A model generated the notes under the pieces. That model searched no databases. It had not been told where the DNA came from and saw nothing but the letters and a program-made list of their open reading frames with translations. From contig NZ_CABFMQ020000078.1 in assembly GCF_901905185.1 (NCBI RefSeq), positions 1-64,000 on the forward strand: DNA of 64,000 nucleotides. Reading direction: 5' to 3'. Source of the stretch: Methylocella tundrae (GTDB taxonomy: Bacteria > Pseudomonadota > Alphaproteobacteria > Rhizobiales > Beijerinckiaceae). The position numbers and the translations under genes are program-made. Below are positions 36,275-45,953 of this stretch, in pieces; within the stretch, counting starts at the first letter, position 1, and every line of letters begins with the position of its first letter.

Positions 36275-37564
36275 TTAGCGTTTATCGGACGCCACATAGT
36301 CGCGCTGCGGCGCGCCCGTATAGAGCTGACGCGGGCGGCCGATCTTCTGGCCCGGATCTTCGATCATTTCCTTCCATTGCGCGATCCAGCCGGAGGTGCG
36401 CGCGACAGCGAAGAGCACGGTGAACATGGAAACAGGGAATCCCATCGCCTTAAGCGTGATGCCGGAATAGAAATCGATGTTCGGATAAAGCTTTTTCTCG
36501 ATGAAGTATTCGTCGTGGAGAGCGATGCGCTCGAGTTCCATCGCAACCGCCAGAAGCGGATCGTTCTTGACGCCGAGTTCGTTCAGCACTTCGTGGCAGG
36601 TCTGCTGCATGATCTTCGCGCGAGGATCATAATTCTTATAGACGCGATGGCCAAAGCCCATCAGCCTGAACGGGTCATTCTTGTCCTTGGCGCGCGCGAT
36701 GAATTTTGGAATATTTTCGACGGTTCCGATTTCCGTCAGCATCTTCAGCGCCGCCTCATTGGCGCCTCCATGCGCGGGCCCCCAGAGGCAGGCGACGCCC
36801 GCGGCGATACAGGCGAACGGATTGGCGCCCGAGGATCCGGCGAGGCGCACCGTCGAGGTGGACGCGTTCTGCTCGTGATCGGCATGGAGAATGAAGATGC
36901 GGTCGAGCGCGCGTGCGAGGGTCGGCCTGACCTTATATTCCTCGGTCGGGACCGCGAAGCACATGCGCAGGAAATTCGATGCGTAATCAAGTTCGTTCTT
37001 CGGATAAACGAACGGCTGGCCGATCGCGTATTTAAACGCCATGGCCGCCAGCGTCGGCATTTTTGCGATGAGCCGCATTGAGGCGACCATGCGCTGACGC
37101 GGGTCCGAAATGTCGGTCGAATCGTGATAGAAGGCCGACAATGCGCCAACGCTCGCGACCATCACGGCCATCGGATGCGCGTCGCGCCGGAAGCCCTGGA
37201 AGAAGCGGGCCATCTGCTCATGGATCATCGTGTGGCGCGTGATCCGATAGTCGAAATCGCGCTTTTGCGTCGGGGTTGGCAATTCGCCGTAGAGCAAAAG
37301 GTAGCAGGTTTCGAGATAGTCGCCGTGTTCGGCAATCTGGGCGATCGGATAACCGCGATACAGCAGCACGCCCTCGTCGCCGTCGATATAGGTGATTTCG
37401 GACTCGCAACTCGCCGTCGATGTGAAGCCGGGATCGTATGTGAACATCCCGGTCTTGGCGTAGAGCTTTCCAATGTCTACGACTGCGGGGCCAATCGATC
37501 CAGTTTTGACCGGCATTTCGACTGTAGTTTCACCGATACTAAAAGACCCAGTCGTCGTGCTCAT
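36275..37564 (-). CDS. gltA: Citrate synthase
   Basis: Citrate synthase condenses acetyl-CoA with oxaloacetate at the entry to the TCA cycle. The 429-residue type I (hexameric, NADH-sensitive type) enzyme has [12 protein letters not shown] at about 224-235, the active-site His265 in [13 protein letters not shown] and His306 in [14 protein letters not shown]. Length and motifs are complete. gltA, gltX, comEC and lexA in this order is a known arrangement in Hyphomicrobiales. Confidence 0.96.
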   Translation of the reverse strand: MSTTTGSFSIGETTVEMPVKTGSIGPAVVDIGKLYAKTGMFTYDPGFTSTASCESEITYIDGDEGVLLYRGYPIAQIAEHGDYLETCYLLLYGELPTPTQKRDFDYRITRHTMIHEQMARFFQGFRRDAHPMAVMVASVGALSAFYHDSTDISDPRQRMVASMRLIAKMPTLAAMAFKYAIGQPFVYPKNELDYASNFLRMCFAVPTEEYKVRPTLARALDRIFILHADHEQNASTSTVRLAGSSGANPFACIAAGVACLWGPAHGGANEAALKMLTEIGTVENIPKFIARAKDKNDPFRLMGFGHRVYKNYDPRAKIMQQTCHEVLNELGVKNDPLLAVAMELERIALHDEYFIEKKLYPNIDFYSGITLKAMGFPVSMFTVLFAVARTSGWIAQWKEMIEDPGQKIGRPRQLYTGAPQRDYVASDKR

Positions 37565-38022
37565 GAAGGCTGCCTTTTACCAAAGGGTGGCGGGGGGCGC
37601 CGAATTCATCATCCGGGCGCTTTTCTTGGATGTGAGAACTCCAACGCAATGACTAATAATGCGATGCGATGGTCTTAGCCCATGAGAAGCTTGGGTTCAA
37701 GCGGCGCCCGCTCGCGCCGCTCATTTCACCAAGTCTATCGCGTGCATTTGTCTCCATTATTGTAGATCTGCGAATTCAATATTGTTCAGCTATGCATAAT
37801 GCCTGTGCTAACGCGAGATATACCTGCAAATTCGCAGGCGGATATTTCATCGCTTGAGAACGAACCGGCAGTGTCGGGGCGCCAACAAGTCGAGCCAGCG
37901 CCGCGCGGATAGGCGATATGCACATTTATACGTCAATAACCTACAGACGATGACATTCCCGGCCTTGGTCGCCCTGTGAAGCAAAAAACAATCCAATCCG
38001 CGCCACAGGGCCGCGCGCCTCG
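37565..38022. other. Intergenic region between gltX and gltA
   Basis: These 458 bp separate the end of gltX from the start of gltA. The part from about 37680 to 37960 is clearly AT-richer (for example ATTATTGTAGATCT, AATATTGTTCAG, TATGCATAATGCC) and is a likely place for the gltA promoter. The only open frame (37669-37857, 62 codons) has no ribosome site and no conserved look. Confidence 0.5.
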
Positions 38023-39444
38023 TCAGCCGGCCTGGTCTCGCAGGCGGCCGAGGCTTTCGTCACGCCCGAGCACGGCGAGGACGTCGAAGATGCCAGGCGA
38101 TGTTGAGCGGCCAGTCAACGCCGCGCGCAATGGCTGCGCCACCTGGCCGAGTTTGACCCTGGCGCTTTCGGCATAGTCGCGCACGACGGCTTCAGCCCCC
38201 GCGGCCGACCACTCTTCCAGCGCGGCGAACAAGGGCAGCAGATTGGCGATGTGGGCGCGGCCTCCGTTAGCGAGAATCTCCTCGGCCTTGGCGTCAATGG
38301 GCAGCGGCCGGCGGGCGAACAAAAACGCCGCGCCGTCGAGAAGCTCGATCAGGGTCTTGGCGCGTTCCTTCAGTCCGGGCATGGCGGCCAGCAATTTTTC
38401 TTGCATCGCAGCGTCAAGCTGATGCTTGCGCTCGGCACCGCCCGGCAGATAGGGCAACGTTTCTTCAAGTTCGCGGGCGAGAGCCTCATTGGGGGTCGCG
38501 CGGATATAGTGGCCGTTCATATTTTCGAGCTTTGCGAAATCAAAGCGGGCGGGCGAGCGGCCAACGTGAGCGAGATCGAAAGCGTCAATCATCTCCTGCG
38601 TCGAAAAGAACTCCTTGTCGCCCTGGCTCCATCCGAGACGAACGAGATAATTGCGCACGGCTGCCGGCAGAAAGCCGAGCGCGCGATAGGCGTCGACGCC
38701 GAGAGCGCCGTGCCGCTTCGACAATTTGGCGCCGTCGGCGCCGTGGATCAGCGGAATATGCGCCATGGCGGGCGCGCTCCAGCCGAGGGCGGCGTAGATC
38801 TGCATCTGCCGCGCCGCATTGGTCAGGTGATCGTCGCCGCGAATGATCTGCGTGACCCCCATGTCGTGATCGTCGACCACGACGGCGAGCATATAGGTCG
38901 GCGTGCCGTCGGAGCGCAAAAGGACGAGATCGTCGAGATCCTTGTTGGCCCAGCTGACGCGGCCCTGAACCTTGTCCTCGATAATGGTTTCGCCATCGAG
39001 CGGGGCCTTGAGCCGCACCACGGGCTTGACGTCGCCCGGCGCCTCAAAGGCGGCCCGATCGCGCCAGCGCCCGTCATAACGCGGCGGGCGTCCCTCGGCG
39101 CGCGCCTTCTCGCGCATTTCGTCGAGCTCCTTCGGCGTCGCATAGCAATAATAAGCATCGCCGGAGGCGATCAGGTTTTCGACGACCTCGCGGTGCCGGG
39201 CCGCGCGCTGGAACTGGTAGATGACCTCGCCGTCCCAGTCGAGGCCGAGCCATTTCAGCCCGTCGATAATGGCTCTGATCGCCGCCTCGGTCGAGCGCTC
39301 GCGATCGGTGTCCTCGATGCGCAGCAGCATCTTGCCGCCGAAGTGGCGCGCATAGAGCCAGTTGAATAGCGCCGTGCGAGCCCCTCCGATGTGAAGAAAC
39401 CCCGTGGGGGAGGGCGCAAAACGAGTGACGACCGCATCGGACAT
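38023..39444 (-). CDS. gltX: Glutamyl-tRNA synthetase
   Basis: GluRS charges tRNA-Glu. The 473-residue class I enzyme has the HIGH-type motif HIGG at 18-21 in [22 protein letters not shown], and the KMSKS-type KLSKR at 240-244. The discriminating C-terminal helical domain is present. The ATG at 39444 gives the standard [15 protein letters not shown] start; the open frame to 39504 adds a non-conserved basic leader. It diverges from comEC. Confidence 0.95.
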   Translation of the reverse strand: MSDAVVTRFAPSPTGFLHIGGARTALFNWLYARHFGGKMLLRIEDTDRERSTEAAIRAIIDGLKWLGLDWDGEVIYQFQRAARHREVVENLIASGDAYYCYATPKELDEMREKARAEGRPPRYDGRWRDRAAFEAPGDVKPVVRLKAPLDGETIIEDKVQGRVSWANKDLDDLVLLRSDGTPTYMLAVVVDDHDMGVTQIIRGDDHLTNAARQMQIYAALGWSAPAMAHIPLIHGADGAKLSKRHGALGVDAYRALGFLPAAVRNYLVRLGWSQGDKEFFSTQEMIDAFDLAHVGRSPARFDFAKLENMNGHYIRATPNEALARELEETLPYLPGGAERKHQLDAAMQEKLLAAMPGLKERAKTLIELLDGAAFLFARRPLPIDAKAEEILANGGRAHIANLLPLFAALEEWSAAGAEAVVRDYAESARVKLGQVAQPLRAALTGRSTSPGIFDVLAVLGRDESLGRLRDQAG

Positions 39445-39842
39445 AAGGCAGATTTCCACTAATGGCCTACGGTCTCTTCGTGGAAAAGCGGCTCGCTCTG
39501 CCAAAAAGATCCCGCGTTAAAAACAAGCATATCAGGAGCATGATCGATCCAAGCGGGAGCGCTCGCGCTCGCGGCGATAAAATCTTCGGCGCTTCGACGC
39601 CGGGCCTTACGCGCCGCTGCGGCTCGTGTAACATAGAACCGCCGAAAAAATAGAGGCATATGCCGCTGATCGGCAAAGCGATTGGGCGAAGGGCCCCGCC
39701 CGTCGGGCCGCCGATGCGGCGCCGCGGCTGGCTCACCCTGAATGTATGACCGGCGGCGCTATTGTCGAGACCAGCGGAAACAGCCATAGCCGATGGAAGT
39801 TCGCGCGGAGCGGGCCGAATCTCGGCCGGGCTCGGCGGCGCC
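39445..39842. other. Divergent region gltX/comEC
   Basis: About 400 bp with no gene that I can support. The comEC frame remains open upstream to TTG 39762, so part of this may be coding if that start is used. A short frame at 39462-39653 has no conserved features. Confidence 0.4.
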
Positions 39843-42116
39843 ATGTCGCAGCTCCGCCGGATCCTTGTCGATGCGTTCGAGACCGAGGTCGCGCTTCGCC
39901 GCGTGTTTCTCTGGCTGCCGGCGGCGGCTGGCGCCGGCGTCGTCAGCTACATGGCGGCCGATCGCGAACCTTCCTTGTGGCTGCTCGTCCCGCTCACGGC
40001 CGCTTTCGCAGGCCTTGCGTTTTTGGCGCGCGGGCGGCGTCTCGCCTTTTTCCTGCTCTGCGGCCTCTGCGCCTTTTTCGCGGGCGATCTTTCGGCAGCC
40101 TGGCGCTCGGCGCGCGTCGCCGCCCCGATTATCGATCGGACGACGATTGGCGTTGTCGAGGGTTTTATCGAACAAATGGATTTCCGCCGCGCCGGCGCGC
40201 GTTTCGTCCTGCGGGTGCATGCGATCGAGGGGCTCGCCGCCGCGGCGACGCCTTACCGCGTCCGGCTTTCAATACACCGCGCGCCGCCCTTTGAGGCGGG
40301 CGCCTATGTCAGGCTCAAGGCGCGGCTGCTTCCACCGGCCCACGCCAGTCTTCCGGGGGGCTATGATTTCGCCAAGGACGCTTGGTTTGCCCGCATCGGG
40401 GGCGTCGGCAATGCGTTAGGCCGCATCGAAACCGCCGCGCCGCCCGCGCCGCCCGGTTTGGCGCTGCGAACGATGATGGCGCTCGATCGCGGGCGCAACG
40501 CGCTGGCCCGCCGCATCGACCAGATTGTCGGCGGCGACGCCGGAGCAATCGCCGCCGCCATGGTAACCGGCAAGCGCGATCTTTTGTCCGATGCGGCCAA
40601 GGACGTCATCCGCGAGGCCGGCATTTTTCACATCATCACGATTTCCGGCGTCCAGATGACGCTGGTCGCCGCTATTTTTTTCGTCGGTTTTCGCCGGCTT
40701 CTGGCTTTAAGCCCGACGCTGGCCCTGCGCTATCCGATCAAGAAATGGTCGGCGGCCCTCGCTATGGCTGGCGCGGTTTTTTACGACGTCGCGACGGGGT
40801 CCCGGGTCGGGACCGAGCGCGCATTGTTCATGACGTTGATCATGCTCGGCGCGGTGCTTCTCGACCGTCAGGCCTTGACCATGCGAAACCTTGCCTTCGC
40901 CGCGCTGATCGTCATTCTGACCGAGCCGGAATCGATCATGGGCGCGAGCTTTCAGCTATCTTTCGCCGCGGTCGCCGCGCTGGTCGCGGTCTATGAGGCG
41001 CGTATGGCCGCCGCCGCCGCCGATCGCGAAGATGGGCTGATTCTGCGCGCTCGCGCCGTCGAAGGCGAGCGCCTACGGCTCTTCTGGCGCGCCTGCAAAA
41101 ATCTGCTGGCGCGTGGCCCCGGAGGTCTTTTGTTCGCGACCTTTTGCGCCACCGCCGCGACGGCCTCTTTCATGGCCTATAATTTTCACGAACTCAGCCC
41201 CTATGTGCTGATCGGCAATCCGCTGACCCTGACCGTGATCGAGGTGTTCGCAGTGCCCGGGGCGCTTATCGGAACATTGCTCTATCCGCTCGGACTTGAC
41301 GCATGGGTCTGGCGATATGTCGGGCTTGGCATCGACGGCATCATGTGGGCGGCGGCGGAAATCGGAAGGCTGCCGGGGGCGACCCTCCATCTGCCCGCCT
41401 TCGCGCCCTGGTCCATCATCTTCCTGACCCTCGCAATGCTCTGTTCCGTGCTGTGGCGGACCGCCGTTTTTCGCGCGATGGCTTTGCCGCTCGCCGTTAT
41501 CGGCGTGTGGGGCGCGCTCTGCGGACCCTCGTTCGACATGGCGGTCGCCCCGAACGGCGAAGCCGCAGCGTTTCGCGGGCAGGATGGCCGGCTCGCGGTC
41601 ATCGCGTCGCGCCCGAGCCTTTTTGCTTCGGAGCAGTGGCTTCGCGCCGACGCCGACGGTCGCCCCGCGCGCGAGGCGGTGAAAAAAGACGCCTGCGACA
41701 AGGTTGGCTGCGTTGGATATCTCGCGGATGGCCGTTCCCTGTCGCTGGTGTTCGACAAAGCGGCGTTCGCCGAAGATTGCGGCCGCGCCGACATCATCGT
41801 GACGCCGCTTTTTGCGCCGGCGGGCTGCGCCGCGGGCCTTGTCATCGATCGGGATGAGCTGAAAGAAACTGGCGCCATAACCTTGTTGTTTACGGCGTCC
41901 GGCGTCGCAAGGCGCGCGGCCCGGACGCCGGACGAGGACCGCCCGTGGTCTCCCGCGCCGAGGCGAAAATGGGGGCCAAGCTCGCGTCCGTTCGCAGCGT
42001 CGCGGCCAACGCGGGCCGCGTCCTCCGATCTTGACCCTTCCAGCGTCGCGCGGGCCGCTGGCGAGGCGCCGGGCAGCGTCGAGGACGAAGACGGCGACGC
42101 CTCGCCGCTTGAGTAG
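39843..42116 (+). CDS. comEC: ComEC/Rec2-family DNA-uptake channel protein
   Basis: ComEC carries transforming single-stranded DNA through the inner membrane. The 757-residue product has an N-terminal hydrophobic part with a DUF4131-type domain (about 20-170). The Competence domain starts at GIFHIITISGVQMTLVAAIFF (about 260-280) and holds many membrane segments up to about 550. A C-terminal soluble part follows. That part does not show the HxHxDH metallo-beta-lactamase motif that many ComEC proteins have. ATG 39843 is chosen; TTG 39762 is in frame. Other competence genes are not nearby, so the function here may be different. Confidence 0.82.
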   Translation: MSQLRRILVDAFETEVALRRVFLWLPAAAGAGVVSYMAADREPSLWLLVPLTAAFAGLAFLARGRRLAFFLLCGLCAFFAGDLSAAWRSARVAAPIIDRTTIGVVEGFIEQMDFRRAGARFVLRVHAIEGLAAAATPYRVRLSIHRAPPFEAGAYVRLKARLLPPAHASLPGGYDFAKDAWFARIGGVGNALGRIETAAPPAPPGLALRTMMALDRGRNALARRIDQIVGGDAGAIAAAMVTGKRDLLSDAAKDVIREAGIFHIITISGVQMTLVAAIFFVGFRRLLALSPTLALRYPIKKWSAALAMAGAVFYDVATGSRVGTERALFMTLIMLGAVLLDRQALTMRNLAFAALIVILTEPESIMGASFQLSFAAVAALVAVYEARMAAAAADREDGLILRARAVEGERLRLFWRACKNLLARGPGGLLFATFCATAATASFMAYNFHELSPYVLIGNPLTLTVIEVFAVPGALIGTLLYPLGLDAWVWRYVGLGIDGIMWAAAEIGRLPGATLHLPAFAPWSIIFLTLAMLCSVLWRTAVFRAMALPLAVIGVWGALCGPSFDMAVAPNGEAAAFRGQDGRLAVIASRPSLFASEQWLRADADGRPAREAVKKDACDKVGCVGYLADGRSLSLVFDKAAFAEDCGRADIIVTPLFAPAGCAAGLVIDRDELKETGAITLLFTASGVARRAARTPDEDRPWSPAPRRKWGPSSRPFAASRPTRAASSDLDPSSVARAAGEAPGSVEDEDGDASPLE

Positions 42117-42142
42117 ACGCGCAAGCAGCCAACCATCACGCT

Positions 42143-42862
42143 TTAATAACGGCGAATGAGGCTGACGAGCTTGCCTTGAATGCGCACGCGGTCCGGTCCA
42201 AAAATGCGCGTCTCATAGGCGGGATTTGCGGCTTCGAGCGCGATCGAGGCGCCGCGCCGGCGCAGCCGCTTCAGGGTCGCCTCCTCGTCGTCGATCAGCG
42301 CGACGACAATGTCGCCCGTTTCCGCCGTGTCCTGCTTGCGGATCACTACCGTGTCGGCGTCGAATATTCCGGCCTCGATCATGGAGTCGCCGCGCACTTC
42401 AAGGGCGTAATGTTCGCCTTGCGGCAGCATCTCCGGCGGCAGGCTGATGGTGTGGCTGCGGTTCTGCAGGGCCGTAATCGGCGTGCCCGCGGCGATTCGC
42501 CCCATGACCGGGATGGCGACGGTCCCCCGCGGGCCGTCGTCTTCTTCCCGGCTCGGGCTCGCAGGCAAGGAGCGCACCCGCCCAAGATTGCCTTCGATGA
42601 CGCTCGGCTCGAATTTCTTGTTCCGGTTGAGCTCCGGCGGCGTCGAAGAATCGGGCATGCGCAATACCTCCAGCGCGCGCGCCCGGTTGGGCAGGCGCCG
42701 GATGAAGCCACGCTCCTCAAGCGCGATGATCAGACGATGAATTCCCGACTTCGACCGCAGGTCGAGCGCGTCCTTCATCTCGTCGAAAGAGGGGGGCACG
42801 CCCGTCTCCTTGAGCCGCTCATGGATGAAGCGCAACAGCTCGCTTTGCTTTTTCGTCAACAT
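42143..42862 (-). CDS. lexA: SOS repressor LexA
   Basis: LexA represses DNA-damage genes and cleaves itself when RecA filaments form. The 239-residue protein has the alphaproteobacterial N-terminus [33 protein letters not shown] with its winged helix, the cleavage site Ala125-Gly126 in GRIAAGTP, catalytic Ser160 in GDSMIEAGI and Lys198 in EEATLKRL. The ATG at 42862 matches the family; a TTG at 42961 would add a basic tail. A GTTC-N7-GTTC LexA box lies about 231 bp upstream, consistent with autoregulation through a long leader. It converges on comEC with 26 bp between them. Confidence 0.95.
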   Translation of the reverse strand: MLTKKQSELLRFIHERLKETGVPPSFDEMKDALDLRSKSGIHRLIIALEERGFIRRLPNRARALEVLRMPDSSTPPELNRNKKFEPSVIEGNLGRVRSLPASPSREEDDGPRGTVAIPVMGRIAAGTPITALQNRSHTISLPPEMLPQGEHYALEVRGDSMIEAGIFDADTVVIRKQDTAETGDIVVALIDDEEATLKRLRRRGASIALEAANPAYETRIFGPDRVRIQGKLVSLIRRY

Positions 42863-43268
42863 CGGCTCTGACTTTCTCGTAAACGATCTGCGCGCCCCGC
42901 CGCGGCGGCGCGGGCGCGCTTTAGCTGGCGCTTCCGCGGCAAGCTCCGACTCTGTGTTCAAAGGTTAAGCGTGGCCGCTGCCGCAAGGCCAGGGATAAAA
43001 CAGGGCGCAGGGCGATAGCGAAGCGCAAAACCGATGGATCGCGGATCATGGGCGGCCAGTAAACTCGCACAAAGAGTGAACAGACCATATCTGTTCGCGC
43101 TGCGTTCCGCAAGGCGCCAGATGCGAGACCTCGGCGCTTTTTTTGCGCGCCGGGCACGACGGATCGTTCACGGAACTTTCAGCTTTGCCATACGTTGATG
43201 TAAACGGCCGGCGCACGGCGTCTCTTCTTCGCCGAGCGGTTCCGGCCTCTTACGAGAGGAGACCACGC
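42863..43268. other. lexA/HPF-CSD divergent regulatory region
   Basis: This 406-bp spacer has two nested candidate operators at 43078-43107 (see separate entry). The part 42863-42960 stays open in the lexA frame but encodes Ala/Arg-rich, non-conserved sequence. The plus-strand gene has a strong AGAGGAGA ribosome site just before 43269. Confidence 0.5.
43078..43107. promoter_or_regulatory. lexA: LexA (SOS) box region upstream of lexA
   Basis: GTTC-GCGCTGC-GTTC at 43093-43107 exactly fits the alphaproteobacterial LexA consensus GTTC-N7-GTTC. Overlapping it, GAACAGA-CCATA-TCTGTTC at 43078-43096 is a 7-bp-arm inverted repeat that shares one GTTC. The site is 216-245 bp upstream of the lexA start and about 160 bp from the divergent HPF-CSD gene. 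Confidence 0.65.
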
Positions 43269-43892
43269 ATGGATCGACCGCTGCAGATCGTATTCCGCGA
43301 CATACAGCACTCCGAGGCCCTCGCGAAGCTCATCGAGGAGAGAGTGCAACGGCTCGAACATATTTACGCGCACATCATCGGGTGCCGCGTGGTCGCGGGC
43401 GCGTCTCATCGCGGACCGAGGAATACGGTGGCGCCGCTCGCCCTCTGCGTCGAAGTCGAGGTGCCCGGCCGGCCGTTGATCGTCGCAAAGTCGGAAGCGA
43501 AGCGGAAAGGCCAGCAGAACACACTCGTCCATCGCGTTTTCGATGCTGTTCAGCGCCAGCTTGAGCAGCTTGCCGAGATCATCAAGGGAAATGTGAAGCG
43601 GCACGAGAACGGCATCGAGTCGGGCGTCGTGGTGCGTCTGTTTCCCGAGCAGGACCATGGCTTCGTGGAGGTGAAAGGCGGCCCGGATCTTTACTTCTCC
43701 CGCAGCTGCGTGCTGCGGGGAAGCTTCGACAATCTGAAGATCGGCGCCATGGTGCATTTCACGCGCGCCGCTGCGGAAGGGGTGATGGGCCCCCAGGCCA
43801 GCGCCGTCTATGTGTTGGAGCAGCGCGAGACGGGACGCGACAAAGCGGCGCGACCGGCGGGCGCGCTTGAGCCGATCGTGACCGGCGCCTGA
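43269..43892 (+). CDS. Ribosome hibernation factor (HPF/RaiA) fused to a cold-shock domain
   Basis: The 207-residue protein has two domains. Residues 1-110 are an HPF/YfiA-type domain (PLQIVFRDIQHSEALAKLIEERVQRLEHIY, LVHRVFDAVQRQLEQLAE). Residues 115-185 look like a cold-shock-type OB fold (GVVVRLFPEQDHGFVEVKGGPDLYFSRSCVLRG and IGAMVHFTRAAAEGVMGPQA). The RNP1-like FGFI motif is altered to HGFVEV and YFSRSCV takes the place of VFVHHS. HPF proteins block idle ribosomes; the second domain may bind RNA. ATG 43269 with AGAGGAGA upstream gives an HPF-like start. It ends at a strong terminator and may be expressed alone. Confidence 0.85.
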   Translation: MDRPLQIVFRDIQHSEALAKLIEERVQRLEHIYAHIIGCRVVAGASHRGPRNTVAPLALCVEVEVPGRPLIVAKSEAKRKGQQNTLVHRVFDAVQRQLEQLAEIIKGNVKRHENGIESGVVVRLFPEQDHGFVEVKGGPDLYFSRSCVLRGSFDNLKIGAMVHFTRAAAEGVMGPQASAVYVLEQRETGRDKAARPAGALEPIVTGA

Positions 43893-43920
43893 CCATTTGC
43901 GTGCAGGATGCGGATTCGAG

Positions 43921-43953
43921 CGGGGCCGCGCATGTCGCGGCCCCGGTTTTTTT
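43921..43953 (+). terminator. Strong rho-independent terminator after the HPF-CSD gene
   Basis: CGGGGCCGCG and CGCGGCCCCG form a perfect 10-bp stem with a CATGT loop (43921-43945), followed by a run of seven T at 43947-43953. It is 28 bp after the stop. Confidence 0.88.
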
Positions 43954-43995
43954 AGTGAGCGTCGCCGCGAAACGGCGTGGCGGTCTCGCCTGCGC

Positions 43996-44595
43996 TCAGG
44001 CGATCGCCTTTTCGTAGAGTTGCTCGACATATTCCCAGTTGATGAGATTATCGACGAACGCCTTGAGGTAATCCGGCCGGCGATTGCGATAATCGATGTA
44101 GTAGGAATGTTCCCACACATCGACGCCAAGGATCGGAGCGGCGCCATGAATCAGCGGATTTTCGCCGTTCGGCGTCTTGCTCACGATGATCTTGCCGTCC
44201 TTAACGGAGAGCCAGGCCCAGCCCGAGCCGAACTGCGTGACGCCGGCCTGGATGAAGTCTTCCTTTGCTTTCGCGACCGACCCGAGGCTGTCGATAATGG
44301 CTTTTTCGATCTTGCCGGGAATAGCGCCGCCGCCATTTGGCTTCAACCAGTTCCAGAAATGAAGATGGTTGTAGTGTTGCGCCGCATTGTTGAACAAAGG
44401 AACGTTCTTGCCGAATGAGTCCTTGACGACGTCTTCCAGCGACTTGCCATCGAGGCCGCTGTCCTTGATGAGATTGTTGGCGTTGGTCACGTAGGCCGCG
44501 TGATGCTTGTCGTGGTGATATTCCAGCGTCTCTTTGGACATATAGGGCTGGAGCGCCTCATAGGCGTAGGGAAGCTCAGGCAGGGTGAACGACAT
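43996..44595 (-). CDS. sodB: Superoxide dismutase, Fe/Mn family
   Basis: This cytoplasmic enzyme converts superoxide to peroxide and oxygen. The 199-residue protein has the metal ligands His27 (LEYHHDKHH), His77 (NHLHFWNW), Asp159 and His163 (DVWEHSYYIDY). Gln121 in GVTQFGSGWAWL and the general pattern lean towards iron or cambialistic use. Length and motifs are normal. It has its own promoter region on the 322-bp spacer upstream. Confidence 0.95.
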   Translation of the reverse strand: MSFTLPELPYAYEALQPYMSKETLEYHHDKHHAAYVTNANNLIKDSGLDGKSLEDVVKDSFGKNVPLFNNAAQHYNHLHFWNWLKPNGGGAIPGKIEKAIIDSLGSVAKAKEDFIQAGVTQFGSGWAWLSVKDGKIIVSKTPNGENPLIHGAAPILGVDVWEHSYYIDYRNRRPDYLKAFVDNLINWEYVEQLYEKAIA

Positions 44596-44917
44596 CTTGG
44601 ATCTCCTGATGAGAAAATGCAGCCCGGAAGGGCAGCCTCCCGCGGCCGCATGGTGTTAAGTAGACGGCGCGAAGCTGCGCAGCAACCTTCTAGCGGCGCA
44701 TTGGACGAGGTTCCGGCGCGTTCGTTCAATGCATTCGGCTCGCGGTTCGTTCGCGCGCCTTCGAGAATGGGAAAGCCGGCCGCCGTCGTCCGTCAGGCAA
44801 ATTTTTTCCAAGCTTTGCGCGCGGATGTTTTGCGGCTAATTTCTCAGCCTGTCGGATTTGCGGCGCATTTCGTTCGCCAATGCTCTGATCCGCAAGAGGC
44901 CGCGTGGATAGAACAAG
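44596..44917. other. Intergenic region sodB / membrane protein
   Basis: This 322-bp divergent spacer must hold the sodB promoter and one for the gene at 44918. Two GTTC words at 44711-44724 are separated by six, not seven, bases, so I do not count them as a LexA box. Nothing else is recognisable. Confidence 0.4.
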
Positions 44918-45934
44918 ATGAGTTACCTGATTTTCGGCCTCGGACTTTTGCTTGCCGTCTGCGGCGCCGCCTCGATTTCCTTCGGCTATGGCATCATTAA
45001 TGTCGAGCGCGGCTGGTCGAGCGTCATTGCCGGCGCGGCGGCCCTGTCCGGCGGCATCGTGACGATGGCGCTCGCGACCATTTTGCACAGCCTCGCGAGA
45101 CTGCGCGCGTTTCTCAAGGCCGAGCGCGATGCGCGCGCAAAGGCGGCGGAGGCGCCGTGGCAGGCCGAACTGCGCGTTACCGAGGCAGCCGGCGCGCAAG
45201 CCTCAGTCGCTCCCTGGCAAGAGGCGGCGTTGCAGGACGCAGCGTTCGCCTCCTTGGCCGGGATTGGCGCCGAGCCCGAGATTCCGCCGCCGGAGCCCGG
45301 CCCCACGCCCTCCGTCCCGAATCAACGTGTCGAGGCGGCGGCCTCGCCTGTCGCCCAGGCCTCGATCGAAGACATCCGCCGTGTCGTCGCGGAGACGATC
45401 AAAAGCAAGCCGCAGACGTCTCGCCACGAAGAAGGCGATGCGTTTGCCGGCAGATCGCAGGCTCGCGCGGAGCCGTCGTACGCGGCTCCGGCGCAGCAGG
45501 CCGAGCCGCCAGTCGAGCAGGTTCAGAGGCGGCGAGCGCCGCCGCTCTCGTTTGGTCTGCCGCGCGCGCTCGGCTTGAAGGAAATCCCGCAGCCTTTCGA
45601 CGCCGCGCAGGCGCCGGCGGCGCGGTCCGAAGCTGAAACGGGAAGCGAAGACAATTCGTCTCTCGCCCTGGAAAGGGGCCGGCGCGAAGCGGAGGCGGCG
45701 TTAAATCCGGCCACGCCTCACCCGCCCGCCTCTCCCGCCGAGAGCGCGGCCGAAACCCGCTCCGATCCGGCGCAAGAGAGGCGCGCCGTCATCGGGCGTT
45801 ATGAATCCGAAGGCACGACCTATGTGATGTTCGCGGATGGATCGATCGAGGCGCGTTCCGAGCGCGGCGCCTTTCATTTCACCTCGATGGCTGAACTCAA
45901 GGTCTTCATGGATTCCCAGGCGCGGGGGGAGTAA
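44918..45934 (+). CDS. Membrane protein with disordered middle and conserved C-terminal tail
   Basis: The 338-residue protein has two membrane segments at about 3-27 and 36-60, a basic stretch, a long Pro/Ala/Glu-rich low-complexity middle (about 80-290) and a compact C-terminus. That end contains VIGRYESEGTTYVMFADGSIEARSERGAFHFTSMAELKVFMDS. The design (two-helix anchor, flexible spacer, small end domain) resembles proteins common in Hyphomicrobiales, and I know no function for it. It converges on the oligopeptidase gene with 19 bp between stops. No signal peptide is likely, because the first helix is followed at once by the second. Confidence 0.7.
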   Translation: MSYLIFGLGLLLAVCGAASISFGYGIINVERGWSSVIAGAAALSGGIVTMALATILHSLARLRAFLKAERDARAKAAEAPWQAELRVTEAAGAQASVAPWQEAALQDAAFASLAGIGAEPEIPPPEPGPTPSVPNQRVEAAASPVAQASIEDIRRVVAETIKSKPQTSRHEEGDAFAGRSQARAEPSYAAPAQQAEPPVEQVQRRRAPPLSFGLPRALGLKEIPQPFDAAQAPAARSEAETGSEDNSSLALERGRREAEAALNPATPHPPASPAESAAETRSDPAQERRAVIGRYESEGTTYVMFADGSIEARSERGAFHFTSMAELKVFMDSQARGE

Positions 45935-45953
45935 CCCGCGCGCCTTCGAGCGG

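Noticed and set aside
42863..42961. Extended lexA start at a TTG
   Set aside because: It adds an Ala/Arg-rich tail not found in LexA; ATG 42862 gives the standard start.
44711..44724. GTTC-N6-GTTC near the membrane protein, considered as a LexA box
   Set aside because: Spacer is six bases; the alphaproteobacterial box needs seven.
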